A stretch of DNA of 35,717 nt from Galbitalea sp036271795 (GCA_036271795.1 DATAZY010000033.1:1-35717); one strand, 5' to 3'. Numbered from the stretch's first letter, positions 1 to 9,078 are shown. Numbers and translations are program-made. Notes: generated by a model from the sequence alone, not told the origin.

Positions 1-1526
1 GCGCCCTGGTCGTCGTCATCGTGTGATCCTTCCGAGGGCGATGGTCCCTGGAGGGACTGGCGTACGGCCTCCGCGAACTGCGTGCCCCGGTCTTTGTAGT
101 CCGTGAACTGGTCCATGGATGCAGCGGCCGGTGCGAGCAACACGACGTCACCGGCCTTCGCCGCTGCCGCCGCGAGCCGCACGGCCAACGGCATCACACC
201 CCTAGTTTCGGTCGTATCGACCTCGAAAACGGCCACACCGGGCGCGTGTCGCTCGAATGCCGAACGCAGTGTGTCGCGCTCCACGCCGATCAGCACGACG
301 GCGGAGAGCCGATCGGCGTGCTGCCGCACCAGTTCGTCGATGTTGACACCCTTGAGCAGCCCGCCAACGATCCAGACCACCGACGGATGCGCGCGCAGCG
401 CGGCCGCGGCGGCGTGTGGATTGGTCGCCTTCGAGTCATCGATCCACGTGACACCATTGCTGGTCGCGATGACCTCCGTGCGGTGGGCGTCGAGGCGAAA
501 GGTGCGCAGGGCATCGCGCACGATCGCGGGCTCGACACCGAGCGATCGAACCAGGGCGGACGCAGCAAGCACGTTGGCGATGTTGTGCGGAGCAGCCAAA
601 CCGACCTCGGTCAGCTCGTCGCGCGTTGTCAGCTCGAGCGCGGTCGTCGCGCGGTCGTCGAGAAATGCGCGATCGCACAGGATGCCGTCGACCACACCCA
701 AGTCGCTCGGTCCTGGAGCGTCCAGCCCGAACCCGATCGCGCGGCACCCGTCGACGACCTCGGCTTCCTCGACCATGACCATGGTCGCGTCATCCGCGCG
801 GTTGTAAACGGCAGCGATTCGCGTGTTCGTGTAGACCTTTGCCTTCGCGTCTCGGTAGGCGTCAAGCGAACCGTGCCAGTCCAGGTGGTCGTCCGCGAGG
901 TTCAGGCACACGCTCGCCCATGGCGAGAGAGTTCCCTCCGGAGTTTGCCCGAGCCAGTGCAACTGGTAACTGGAGAGCTCGACGACGAGGATGTCGAACC
1001 CCGCCGGGTAGCGCACCGCATCCAGCACGGGAATCCCCACGTTGCCGACCGCGGCAACCCGGCGACCCGCCGCCTCGAGGATGTGGGCGGCCAGCTGCGT
1101 CGTCGTGGTCTTGCCGTTGGTGCCGGTGACGAGCACCCAATCCGCGACCGGCAGCACCTTGTCGCGCACGCGCCAGGCCAGTTCAACGTCACCCCAGATC
1201 GGGATTCCGTGTCCCGTCGCCCAGGCAAGACTCGGCGAGTCGGGGTGAAATCCCGGTGAAACGACGATGAGCTCCGGATCGAACGACAGGAGCTCCGCGG
1301 GAACACTGGTAAGTGGATGCTCGAGATAGCGAGCACCGATGACCTCGAGAAGCTGCGTGCGCTCCGCTCTCGCCCCTGCGGCCAGGACGAATACCTCGCT
1401 GCCGAGTTCAACGAGAGTGTCCGCAACAGAAAATCCGGTGACTCCGAGGCCGAGTACGGCGACGCGAAGACCGGCCCACTCTGAGTGCCAGCTGGTGAGG
1501 TTTTCGAGGCGCGCGGAGGTGATCAT
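1..1526 (-). CDS. murD: UDP-N-acetylmuramoylalanine--D-glutamate ligase MurD (3' end beyond window)
   Basis: MurD is the cytoplasmic ATP-dependent ligase that adds D-glutamate to UDP-MurNAc-L-Ala. Translating the minus strand from the ATG at 1526 gives MITSARLENLTSWHSEWAGL, then a Rossmann-like GLGVTGFS segment, and further on the Mur ligase P-loop GTNGKTTTT and the central-domain DDSKATNPHA motif. The typical MurD C-terminal block SMDQFTDYKDRGTQFAEAV lies near 60-120. The frame stays open to base 1, so at least 508 codons are present and the stop is outside. After the conserved end the protein continues with an acidic Ser/Asp-rich tail. The ATG overlaps the mraY stop (ATGA), implying translational coupling in the dcw operon. 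An ATG in another frame at 17-19 could be the next gene (ftsW is usual here), but too little is visible to call it. Confidence 0.96.
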   Translation of the reverse strand, partial: MITSARLENLTSWHSEWAGLRVAVLGLGVTGFSVADTLVELGSEVFVLAAGARAERTQLLEVIGARYLEHPLTSVPAELLSFDPELIVVSPGFHPDSPSLAWATGHGIPIWGDVELAWRVRDKVLPVADWVLVTGTNGKTTTTQLAAHILEAAGRRVAAVGNVGIPVLDAVRYPAGFDILVVELSSYQLHWLGQTPEGTLSPWASVCLNLADDHLDWHGSLDAYRDAKAKVYTNTRIAAVYNRADDATMVMVEEAEVVDGCRAIGFGLDAPGPSDLGVVDGILCDRAFLDDRATTALELTTRDELTEVGLAAPHNIANVLAASALVRSLGVEPAIVRDALRTFRLDAHRTEVIATSNGVTWIDDSKATNPHAAAAALRAHPSVVWIVGGLLKGVNIDELVRQHADRLSAVVLIGVERDTLRSAFERHAPGVAVFEVDTTETRGVMPLAVRLAAAAAKAGDVVLLAPAAASMDQFTDYKDRGTQFAEAVRQSLQGPSPSEGSHDDDDQG

Positions 1527-2662
1527 CCTGCGCGCGTGATCCACTCCAGGTAGAACAACCCAACACCGAGTGCGACGAATATCGCCGAAATCAACCAGAA
1601 CCTCACGACCACCGTGACTTCCGCCCAGCCCTTGAGCTCGAAATGGTGCTGAATCGGGCTCATCAGGAAGATGCGTTTGCCGTGCGTGATTTTGAAGTAT
1701 GCCCTCTGGACGATCACCGACCCGGTCACGATGAGGAACAGCCCACCGACGACGGCCAGCAGAAGCTCGGTCCGGCTCAGGATCGCAAACCCGGCCAGCG
1801 CACCGCCCAACGCCAGGGATCCCGTGTCGCCCATGAAGAGCTGCGCCGGAGAGGTGTTCCACCACAGGAAACCGATCAGTGCACCGGTGATGCACGCGGC
1901 AGCCACCGCGATATCCAGAGGATCCCGAACCGTGTAGCACAGCGAGGCGGTATTCGGATCGAGCAGGCGCTCGTTGTTAAAGCAGGACTGGAGCGACTGC
2001 CAGTAGCCGATGAAGATGTACGCGGCGAAGACGAAGATCGACGCTCCGGTGGCCAGACCGTCGAGACCGTCGGCGACGTTGACTCCGTTCGACGCGCTGA
2101 CGATCATGATGGTCGACCAGAGGGCGAACAGGATGCCGCCCACGATCACGCCGAGCGTCATGAAGTTCAGCCAGTGAATGTCGCGAACCGCCGAGATGAA
2201 GACCTGGGCTGGCTGCGACTTTGTTGCGGAAAATCCGGCGGGAGTCAGCCCGTTCGCGTCCGGAAAATTGAGGGCGATCGCGGCAAAAATCGAGGCGACA
2301 ATCACCTGGCCCGCAATCTTGGCCCAGCCGCCGAGGCCAAGGCTGCGCTGGCGGCGCGTCTTCAGGAAGTCGTCGATGAACCCGACGATGCCCATGCCGA
2401 TCATCAGAAAGAAGATCATCAGGCCGGCGATGGCCGGGACCTTGTGCTCGGCAAGATGGCCGACCAGGTAGCCAAGACCCGACCCGATGATGAATACGAT
2501 TCCGCCCATCGTCGGTGTGCCGCGCTTCGCGTGGTGGCTTTGCGGACCGTCATCCCTGATGAACTGTCCCCAGTTCAAGCGCCTCGCTATCCGGATGAAG
2601 ACGGGCGTGAGGAAGAGCGTGAAGGCGAGCGAGAAACCCGCACCGACGAGCAGGCCGATCAT
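1523..2662 (-). CDS. mraY: Phospho-N-acetylmuramoyl-pentapeptide-transferase MraY
   Basis: MraY is the polytopic membrane enzyme that transfers phospho-MurNAc-pentapeptide from UDP to undecaprenyl phosphate, making lipid I. The 379-residue product has the family length and about ten hydrophobic segments. The catalytic Asp pair sits in GFIDDFLK (about 94-101), the NGVNVADGLDGLA loop at 192-204, the MGDTGSLALGG motif at 277-287 and the conserved HHFELKGW at 339-346. The ATG directly abuts the murF stop codon with no gap, and its own stop overlaps the murD start by four bases. It acts between MurF and MurG in the same pathway as its neighbours. Nothing is missing from the known active-site motifs. 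Confidence 0.98.
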   Translation of the reverse strand: MIGLLVGAGFSLAFTLFLTPVFIRIARRLNWGQFIRDDGPQSHHAKRGTPTMGGIVFIIGSGLGYLVGHLAEHKVPAIAGLMIFFLMIGMGIVGFIDDFLKTRRQRSLGLGGWAKIAGQVIVASIFAAIALNFPDANGLTPAGFSATKSQPAQVFISAVRDIHWLNFMTLGVIVGGILFALWSTIMIVSASNGVNVADGLDGLATGASIFVFAAYIFIGYWQSLQSCFNNERLLDPNTASLCYTVRDPLDIAVAAACITGALIGFLWWNTSPAQLFMGDTGSLALGGALAGFAILSRTELLLAVVGGLFLIVTGSVIVQRAYFKITHGKRIFLMSPIQHHFELKGWAEVTVVVRFWLISAIFVALGVGLFYLEWITRAG

Positions 2663-4060
2663 CTAGCTCACCCCGCCCAGCTTGTCGCCGAGGAAGCGAA
2701 GATTCGCCGATTTCGAAGACTTCACGAGCACAATGTCTCCCGCGCCCACGTCTTCACGGAGCAAATCGTATGCCTCATCGGGGCCCTCGACGTAAACGGA
2801 CTCTCCGTCCCACGAACCCTCGAGGCCCGCGGCGTTGTGGATGTGGCGTGCGCCGTGGCCGACGACGATCAGTTTTCGAATGTTGAGCCGCACCACGAGC
2901 CGTCCGATCCGGTCGTGCTCCTCGTCCGAGTACTCCCCCAGTTCGGCCATTTCGCCGAGGACCGCGATCGTGCGGTCCTCCGGCCCGCGCACCTGGGCGA
3001 GGGTCTTGAGCGCCGCAGCCATCGAGTCTGGGCTCGCGTTGTAGGCATCGTTGATCACGATTGCCCCGGACGGTGGCAGCAGAAGCTCCATCCGCCAGCG
3101 CTCCGCACGAACGACGGCCTGGATCGCGTCGATCGCCTGGGCGAGGTCGACTCCGAGTTCGTGGGCGACCGAAAGTGCAGCCAGGGCGTTGAGCACGTGA
3201 TGTTCACCGAGGATTCGCAGTCGCACGGGCACCCGCAGCTCGCCAACCACGACGGTGAAGTTCGTGCCCGTCGCCGTCGCTTCGACGTCTTCCGCGCGGA
3301 CATCCGCGGACCCAGAGAGGCCAAACCAGCGCACCTTTGCCGCGGTCAGTTCCGCCATCGCTGCGACGCGATCGTCATCGGCGTTGAGGACCGCCGTCGC
3401 ATCCTCGCTGAGGTCCGTCACCATCTCGCTCTTCGCCCGCTGGACAGCGTCGACTCCGCCGAACTCGCCCACGTGCGCGAGACCCACCTTGAGCACGACT
3501 CCGATGTCGGGCTTCGCGATTGCGACCAGCCGAGCGATCTCACCGGCACCGCTCGCGCCCATTTCGACCACCAGGTAGCGCGTGGCGAAGTCGATGCCGA
3601 GCATCGAGATCGGGGCTCCGACGTGATTGTTGAATGAGCCCTGGGGGGCGACCGTCGGCGCCTGTTTCTCGAGGATGGCGCGCAGCAGGTTCTTGGTCGT
3701 GGTCTTGCCGTTCGAGCCGGTGATGGCGATAACGGACAGTGTGCCGGCAGCCCTCACGCGCGCGACGACCGCGGCGGCGAGGGCGGCAAGGGCCGCCACT
3801 CCGTTGCTCACCGCGATGAGCGGTACCGGGAGCTCGAGTTCGCGCTCCGAGATCACCAGTGCGGCACCATTGTCGACGGCTGCATCCGCGAAGAACGCAC
3901 CGTCGGTGACTTCCCCCGGTAGGGCAAAGAAGATCGAACCTGCGGCGACCAGGCGGGAGTCGGTCTGGACGGATCCCGCGACCTCGGTGTCGTCGCTGAT
4001 GGCGGTATTAAGTTTCCCGCCGACGATCTGCGCGATGTCGGCGAGGGTCAACGCAATCAC
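2663..4060 (-). CDS. murF: UDP-N-acetylmuramoyl-tripeptide--D-alanyl-D-alanine ligase MurF
   Basis: MurF adds D-Ala-D-Ala to the UDP-MurNAc-tripeptide in the cytoplasm, completing the pentapeptide precursor. I place the start at the GTG at 4060, giving MIALTLADIAQIVGGKL, which is the usual MurF N-terminus; it overlaps the murE stop as GTGA. The frame stays open further upstream, but that extension lies inside murE and reads as noise. The product is 465 residues, normal for the family. The ATP-binding loop TGSNGKTTTK lies near 114-123, the FNNHVG motif near 143-148, and a central VINDAYNASPDSM segment is typical of MurF. The gene is embedded between murE and mraY in a tight operon. Confidence 0.97.
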   Translation of the reverse strand: MIALTLADIAQIVGGKLNTAISDDTEVAGSVQTDSRLVAAGSIFFALPGEVTDGAFFADAAVDNGAALVISERELELPVPLIAVSNGVAALAALAAAVVARVRAAGTLSVIAITGSNGKTTTKNLLRAILEKQAPTVAPQGSFNNHVGAPISMLGIDFATRYLVVEMGASGAGEIARLVAIAKPDIGVVLKVGLAHVGEFGGVDAVQRAKSEMVTDLSEDATAVLNADDDRVAAMAELTAAKVRWFGLSGSADVRAEDVEATATGTNFTVVVGELRVPVRLRILGEHHVLNALAALSVAHELGVDLAQAIDAIQAVVRAERWRMELLLPPSGAIVINDAYNASPDSMAAALKTLAQVRGPEDRTIAVLGEMAELGEYSDEEHDRIGRLVVRLNIRKLIVVGHGARHIHNAAGLEGSWDGESVYVEGPDEAYDLLREDVGAGDIVLVKSSKSANLRFLGDKLGGVS

Positions 4061-5604
4061 GCCCAGCCCGCCTCTCGAAGGGCTTCCCTGGCCTCTTCTC
4101 GGGCGGAGTACGGCGTACGTACTCCTTCGATGTCCCGGTAGTCCTGGTGGCCGGGTCCGGCCCACAAGATGGAGTCACCCTCGCCGGCAAGAGCAACCGC
4201 CGCGCGGATGGCCTTCTCGGGCGGGCTGACCTCCAGCGTCTGCTGCGGCTGGTGCTCTGCAAGTCCGGCGCCCTCGAGGAGAACCTTCCGGATCGACGCG
4301 GCATCCTCGAATCGCGGGTGATGATCGGTGATGACCAGGATGTCCGAGCCGTCCGCCGCGACCCGCCCCATCTCGAGCCGCTTCGATGCGTCGCGGTCGC
4401 CATCGGCGCCGAACAGCATGATCGTGCGGCCGGGCGTGAACTTACGAACCGCGGCCAGGGTGTTGAGGAAGGCATCCGGACTGTGGCCGAAGTCGACGTA
4501 GACGGATGGCCCGTGATCGCCCGAAACTCGCTCGGTGCGGCCGGGCAGGTAGGCGACGATTCCACCGTCCTCATCGAGCGCGTGGCCGATCGCCTCGAGC
4601 TCGAAGCCGGCCTCGACCAGCATCACGATCGCGAGACCGGCGTTGGCAGCCATGTGCCAGCCAATGAGTGGAACGCGCGTACGCAGAGACCTGCCCTCCG
4701 GCCCGGTGAGCGTGAACTCGGTGTACGCGGCAGTCTCTTCGACAATTTCGACCATCCACTCCGCGTCGATGCCGGGGGTGGCCGAAATGGTCGTCACCGG
4801 GATCCGGGTGGAGTCGACCACCCGCTGGCCCCAGTTGGAGTCGAGCGAGACGACGCCGCGCCTGGCCCGCTCCGGCTCGAACAGGGCGAGCTTCGCCTGG
4901 AAGTACTCCTCCATGTCCGAGTAGTCGTCGAGGTGGTCATGGCTGAGGTTGGTAAACGCGACGACATCGAACACGATGCCATCCACCCGATTCCTCGACA
5001 ACGCCTGTGCGCTCACCTCGACGGCGACGGCACGCACCCCGCTCTCGCGCATGCGCGCGAGGAGCGCGTGCATTTCGCTCGCCTCCGGCGTCGTCAGTCG
5101 CGACACGACCGAGAGGTCGCCGATGTGTCGCTCAGAGGTCGAGCTGAGCCCGGAAACCAGGCCGAGTTGCTTCAGGATGCCCTCGAGCAGGTATGACGTA
5201 GAGGTCTTGCCGTTGGTTCCGGTCGTGCCGAAAAGCAGCGGCGGATGATCGGCGGTGCGGTAGACCCATGCCGAGATTTCGCCGAGTGCCTCGCGTGGTG
5301 ACGCGACGACCAGGATGGGAAGCCCGGCGCCCCTGGCAATCTCCGCGCCCTCCGCGTCGGTGAGAATCGCGACCGCGCCGCCCTCTCGAGCCTCGGCGGC
5401 GTAGCTCGCACCGTGACTGTGTGCACCGCGAATGCCGACATAGAGATCGCCGGGATGAAGATCCGAGGTGCTCAGGGTCACACCACTCAGCTCGACTCCG
5501 TCGGTCGAACCCTCTGCGGTGAGCCCGAACTCGGCGACCAGCCCGGCAAGCGGGCGAGCCTGCGGGTGCTCGGGGCGAAGGACCGGGGGGATCCGATCGG
5601 TCAC
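4057..5604 (-). CDS. murE: UDP-N-acetylmuramoyl-L-alanyl-D-glutamate--diamino acid ligase MurE
   Basis: MurE adds the third-position diamino acid to UDP-MurNAc-L-Ala-D-Glu. The start chosen is the GTG at 5604 (MTDRIPPVLRPEHPQ), preceded by an AAAGAGGA ribosome site six bases upstream; the open frame beyond it lies inside ftsI. The product is 515 residues. The P-loop GTTGTNGKTS is at 126-135, a NLSHDHLD motif follows at 219-226, and the lysine in YFQAKLALF (K238) is the likely carbamylated residue. The motif usually written DYAHTPD appears as DFGHSPD (371-377). The substrate-selecting motif, DNPR in meso-diaminopimelate enzymes, reads HHPR within ITDHHPRFED (425-434). The arginine is kept but the preceding residues differ, so the amino acid added cannot be assumed to be meso-DAP. 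The stop overlaps the murF GTG. Confidence 0.96.
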   Translation of the reverse strand: MTDRIPPVLRPEHPQARPLAGLVAEFGLTAEGSTDGVELSGVTLSTSDLHPGDLYVGIRGAHSHGASYAAEAREGGAVAILTDAEGAEIARGAGLPILVVASPREALGEISAWVYRTADHPPLLFGTTGTNGKTSTSYLLEGILKQLGLVSGLSSTSERHIGDLSVVSRLTTPEASEMHALLARMRESGVRAVAVEVSAQALSRNRVDGIVFDVVAFTNLSHDHLDDYSDMEEYFQAKLALFEPERARRGVVSLDSNWGQRVVDSTRIPVTTISATPGIDAEWMVEIVEETAAYTEFTLTGPEGRSLRTRVPLIGWHMAANAGLAIVMLVEAGFELEAIGHALDEDGGIVAYLPGRTERVSGDHGPSVYVDFGHSPDAFLNTLAAVRKFTPGRTIMLFGADGDRDASKRLEMGRVAADGSDILVITDHHPRFEDAASIRKVLLEGAGLAEHQPQQTLEVSPPEKAIRAAVALAGEGDSILWAGPGHQDYRDIEGVRTPYSAREEAREALREAGWA

Positions 5605-5651
5605 GTGGGTCCTCTTTCTGTGGCATTGCCCGGTGGGCGAAAGGCCCCGGT

Positions 5652-7409
5652 CTACCAGGTGGTTTGGACGTATGGCGCCGGCGTCGTCGACGGCGGGATC
5701 CGATATCTGTCGATCACATCCAACATCACGTTCTTGAATGCCGGCGCTGCACCTGCCGACGTCTCTAGCGTAGTAGGGCCAAAGGTGACGACGACCACGT
5801 ACTGCGGGTTCTCCGCGGGGATCATTCCGGCCACGGAGATGATGTAATCGTTGCCGTATCCGCCGCCGTGCGCTTTCGCAACCTGTGCAGTTCCGGTCTT
5901 GGCGGCGATGCGGTAGCCGGGGATTTTCAACAGTGAGCTGATCGGGCCACCCGAGACGACGGTTTCCAGCATCCCGCGCACCTCGTCCGCGGCTTTTGCG
6001 CTGACGACGCGGACGGGCTTGGCCGTAGATGTATCGATGACGGTGCCGTCCGGTTTCGTGCACTTCTCGACCAGCGTCGAGGGTTCGCGCACCCCGTGAT
6101 TGGCGATGGTCTCGAAGATCTGCGCCACCTGCACAGAGGTCGCGCTCACGCCCTGGCCGAACTCGACCGATTTCGTGGTGACGACGTCCCACGGTGGCTT
6201 GGGCAGGTGCCCCGAGGCCTGGCCGGCGAAATCGACCGCCGTCTTCTGTCCTACCCCGAACTTGACCATGTAGTCGTAGCGCTGGGGTGCCGGGAGCTTT
6301 TCCGACAGCAGTGAGATCCCGATGTTCGACGAGTTCTCGAGCACGCCGGCCGTCGTGTAGTGCAGGGTGCCGTGAGAGAACGAGTCCTTGATGTATCCAC
6401 CGTTGGAGAGGCGCAGCACGGACGGTACGACCACGGGAGTCGTCGGCGTGATCGCACCCGCATCGATGAGGGCCGCCGCGCTCATGGCTTTGAATGTCGA
6501 CCCGGGTTCGTACTGCTGCGTGAAGGCGAGCGAACCGGTGGCGCCCGGCTTCGACGCCCCCGGATCATTGGGGTCCACGGTGGGGTAGTCGTCGACTGCT
6601 ACCAGGTGCCCGTCCGAGACACGCTCAACTACCGCAGTCGCCCATGGCGCATTCAGTACCTGCGCCTGCGCGATGATCGCCTGATCAACCTGGTAGCTCA
6701 GATCACGATCGATTGTGAGCTGGAGAGTCCCACCGTTGACGGGGTCCGTCTGCTTGACCGTGCTGCCCGGGATCCGCACACCATCGGCACCGGTCTGGTA
6801 GGTCGACTGGCCCGCGGTGCTGGCGAGACAGCCGTTGTACTCCTTCTCGACGCCCGCCTGCGGGCCATCCGTTCCGACGAATCCGACGAGGTTTCCCCCG
6901 ATCGCTCCGTTGGGGTAGCTCCGGGCGGCAACAGCGGGATAGTAGACGCCCGGAATCTTCAGTTTCTTGAGCTTCCCCACCACCGCAAGGGTGACGTTCT
7001 TGTCGAGGGTAGCGAACAGGGACTTTGGATCCTTTTCGACAATCGCGGTGAGGTCCGCGGCCGACAGGCCCGTGACGTTCGCAATTTTCGCGATGCTGGT
7101 GGCAACCGGGACAAAGGTGTTCTTATCGGTGGGGACCCGGTAGTACCCGAGCAGGAAATCCTTGGGCGCGACCGTCACGTTGAAGCGGTCGACACTCTGT
7201 GCGAGCACGACCCCGTTGGTGTCGACAATCGATCCCCGGATGCCAGGGGTGACCACCGTCGTGGACTGGTTTTTCGCCGAGACCTTGTCGAGCGCCGCTG
7301 CCTGTACGACCTGAAGCTGGAACAGTCTGCCGGTGAAGACGATGACAACGAGAACCGCGATGACGACCGTGAGCGTCAGCCTGCGGCCCGTTCGCCTGGC
7401 CCCGCTCAT
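5652..7409 (-). CDS. ftsI: Septal class B penicillin-binding protein FtsI (PBP3 type)
   Basis: This is the monofunctional transpeptidase that cross-links septal peptidoglycan and partners with FtsW. The 585-residue product has a short basic N-terminus, a membrane anchor at about 11-29, then an extracytoplasmic dimerisation region containing the conserved RGSIVDTNG at 58-66. The transpeptidase domain carries all three penicilloyl-serine motifs: STFK with nucleophile S304, SSN at 360-362, and KTG at 504-506. The length matches actinobacterial FtsI/PbpB. The ATG at 7409 has only a weak purine-rich stretch upstream. It lies 50 bp after the ftsL-like stop and 47 bp before the murE start, as is usual in dcw clusters. 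No PASTA domains are present. Confidence 0.97.
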   Translation of the reverse strand: MSGARRTGRRLTLTVVIAVLVVIVFTGRLFQLQVVQAAALDKVSAKNQSTTVVTPGIRGSIVDTNGVVLAQSVDRFNVTVAPKDFLLGYYRVPTDKNTFVPVATSIAKIANVTGLSAADLTAIVEKDPKSLFATLDKNVTLAVVGKLKKLKIPGVYYPAVAARSYPNGAIGGNLVGFVGTDGPQAGVEKEYNGCLASTAGQSTYQTGADGVRIPGSTVKQTDPVNGGTLQLTIDRDLSYQVDQAIIAQAQVLNAPWATAVVERVSDGHLVAVDDYPTVDPNDPGASKPGATGSLAFTQQYEPGSTFKAMSAAALIDAGAITPTTPVVVPSVLRLSNGGYIKDSFSHGTLHYTTAGVLENSSNIGISLLSEKLPAPQRYDYMVKFGVGQKTAVDFAGQASGHLPKPPWDVVTTKSVEFGQGVSATSVQVAQIFETIANHGVREPSTLVEKCTKPDGTVIDTSTAKPVRVVSAKAADEVRGMLETVVSGGPISSLLKIPGYRIAAKTGTAQVAKAHGGGYGNDYIISVAGMIPAENPQYVVVVTFGPTTLETSAGAAPAFKNVMLDVIDRYRIPPSTTPAPYVQTTW

Positions 7410-7459
7410 ATCGCTCTGCTCACTAGCGCTTCATTGACACTGCTCATTAGTACTGCGTC

Positions 7460-8128
7460 CTAGTGCGTCACCGGGGATGGGAGGTCACCGTTCTGCGGCG
7501 GTGGCGGTGCCGCGGGAGTGACGGTGCCAGTGGATGCTGTCGAGGACCCTCCTTGCGTTGAGTCTGAGTTGTTGGTCGGCGAATTCGACGCATTGGAGTC
7601 GCCGTGTCCCGCCCCTGTGGATTTGATGAGAGGGATGTCAGTCAGCAGCGAGTTGGGGACGCTGTCGCTCGAGCCGTTCTGTGCCGACGTCGAGGATGCG
7701 GAGCCGGCCGCCGTCGCGGTGCCGAGAACCGATCCGTTGGACAGTCGCAGGAATGCCGCCTGAGACGAGTTCACCATGCCGAGCGCGAGCGCATTCGCCT
7801 GGAGGTTCTGGCTCGACCCCAGAGTTTCGAGCTTCTCGTTGAGCGATGACGCGGTCAGCCCGAGTGCCTGCTGGCTCGACTGGAGGTCGGTGATCGTGTA
7901 CGCGCCACCGGACAGTGCGATCGTGATCAGCAGCTGCGCCAGGAAGATCGCGAAGATCACTCCCGTTGCGCCGAGTGCGTATACCAGCTTCGGCCGGGCT
8001 CGCCGCTGGGCTCGAGTCGTGACGATCTGGACGCGTCGCGGATACTGCGGCGCGGCCTCGAGCGCCTCACGGGGACGGCCCTGGAGCGGATGGCGCACCG
8101 GTGCCGCGAAGGCAACGTTGGCGCTCAC
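7460..8128 (-). CDS. FtsL-like bitopic division protein with Ser/Asn/Thr-rich tail
   Basis: The gene occupies the ftsL position between rsmH and ftsI and has the expected topology: a basic cytoplasmic N-terminus (about 1-47, with RRVQIVTTRAQRRARPK), one transmembrane helix at about 48-72, and a short periplasmic heptad-like region (about 80-130, TDLQSSQQALGLTASSLNEKLETL) suited to a coiled coil with a DivIC-type partner. In known systems FtsL recruits and activates the FtsWI synthase. From about residue 135 to 222 the protein becomes a low-complexity Ser/Ala/Asn/Thr/Pro tail, longer than usual for FtsL. It starts with GTG overlapping the rsmH stop (GTGA). FtsL sequences diverge strongly, so the assignment rests on position and topology. 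Confidence 0.82.
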   Translation of the reverse strand: MSANVAFAAPVRHPLQGRPREALEAAPQYPRRVQIVTTRAQRRARPKLVYALGATGVIFAIFLAQLLITIALSGGAYTITDLQSSQQALGLTASSLNEKLETLGSSQNLQANALALGMVNSSQAAFLRLSNGSVLGTATAAGSASSTSAQNGSSDSVPNSLLTDIPLIKSTGAGHGDSNASNSPTNNSDSTQGGSSTASTGTVTPAAPPPPQNGDLPSPVTH

Positions 8129-9078
8129 GCGGCGTCCCTCACTCGCTCTATCGCTCGAAGACGCACGGGAGTTGCGCGCGGGTTGTCCGCTCGTTCCTGC
8201 TCGCTCGCGAGTTCGGCGCCGCGAACCAGAAGACGCAGCTGCGGTCGGTGCTCCGGGAGCTCCACCGGAAGTCCCTTCGGCGCGCTCGAAGCGGATCCCG
8301 CCGCGAACGCCCGCTTGACGATCCGGTCCTCGAGCGACTGGTAGGCCAGGACGACCATGCGTCCGCCAACGGCAAGGGAATCGATGCCGGCAGGAATTGC
8401 GCGCGCGAGAACACCCAGCTCGTCGTTGACTTCGATCCGAAGCGCCTGGAAGACGCGCTTCGCGGGATGACCGGCGCGCTTGACCGCGGCGGGGGTGGCC
8501 GCGGTCAGCACGTCGACCAGTTGGCCAGATCGCGAGAAGGGGGAGGTCTCGCGAGCCTGGACGATTTTGCGCGCGTAGCGTGGGGCGAGTTTTTCTTCGC
8601 CGTATTCGTAGAAGATCCGCCGGAGGTCCGCCTCGGTGTACTCGGCGAGGATGCGCTCCGCCGTCAACTCGGATGAGGCATCCATGCGCATGTCGAGCGG
8701 GGCATCCTGCGAATACGAGAACCCGCGATCGACGCGATCCAGCTGCAGCGATGAGACGCCGAGATCAAACAGAATGCCGGTAGCGCGGGCAAATCCTTCC
8801 GACTCGAGCGCGGCGGGCACGGCATCGTAGACCGCGTGGACGAGCCGGACCCGGGGCCCGAACGACGCGAGCCGCTCCCCCGCGAGGCGCAGTGCCTCCC
8901 GATCGCGATCGATTCCGACCAGTACCAGCTCCGGGAACCGGGTCAGGAATGCCTCCGCGTGTCCACCGAGGCCAAGCGTCGCATCGACGAGGACGGAGCC
9001 GGATCCGGCGAGTGCGGGCGCGAGAAGCTCGAGCGTACGGGCGAGAAGCACGGGGGTATGGAGAGAGGTGTCGACCAT
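8125..9078 (-). CDS. rsmH: 16S rRNA (cytosine(1402)-N(4))-methyltransferase RsmH
   Basis: RsmH (MraW) N4-methylates C1402 of 16S rRNA in the ribosomal decoding site using S-adenosylmethionine. I choose the ATG at 9078, giving MVDTSLHTPVLLARTLELL, which matches the usual family start (HTPVLL); an upstream ATG in frame would add residues without family character, although the chosen ATG has no strong ribosome site. The product is 317 residues. SAM-binding motif I is visible as LVDATLGLGGHAEAFL, followed by GIDRDREAL, and later FDLGVSSLQLDRVDRGFSY, all diagnostic of RsmH. The C-terminal part contains RVFQALRIEVNDEL. The gene follows mraZ and its stop overlaps the ftsL-like start, the standard dcw order. 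Confidence 0.96.
   Translation of the reverse strand: MVDTSLHTPVLLARTLELLAPALAGSGSVLVDATLGLGGHAEAFLTRFPELVLVGIDRDREALRLAGERLASFGPRVRLVHAVYDAVPAALESEGFARATGILFDLGVSSLQLDRVDRGFSYSQDAPLDMRMDASSELTAERILAEYTEADLRRIFYEYGEEKLAPRYARKIVQARETSPFSRSGQLVDVLTAATPAAVKRAGHPAKRVFQALRIEVNDELGVLARAIPAGIDSLAVGGRMVVLAYQSLEDRIVKRAFAAGSASSAPKGLPVELPEHRPQLRLLVRGAELASEQERADNPRATPVRLRAIERVRDAA

Noticed and set aside
1643..3637. 664-codon plus-strand open frame opposite mraY and murF
   Set aside because: Its translation is rich in Arg, Asp and His with no family motif and it lies entirely antisense to two clear genes; high-GC codon bias creates such frames.
4061..4165. Longer MurF start (35 extra residues)
   Set aside because: The extension lies within murE in another frame and is Arg/Pro-rich; the GTG at 4060 gives the normal N-terminus with a coupled GTGA.
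5605..6192. Longer MurE start (about 196 extra residues)
   Set aside because: The extra region overlaps ftsI in another frame and has no Mur ligase features; the GTG at 5604 has a good ribosome site.
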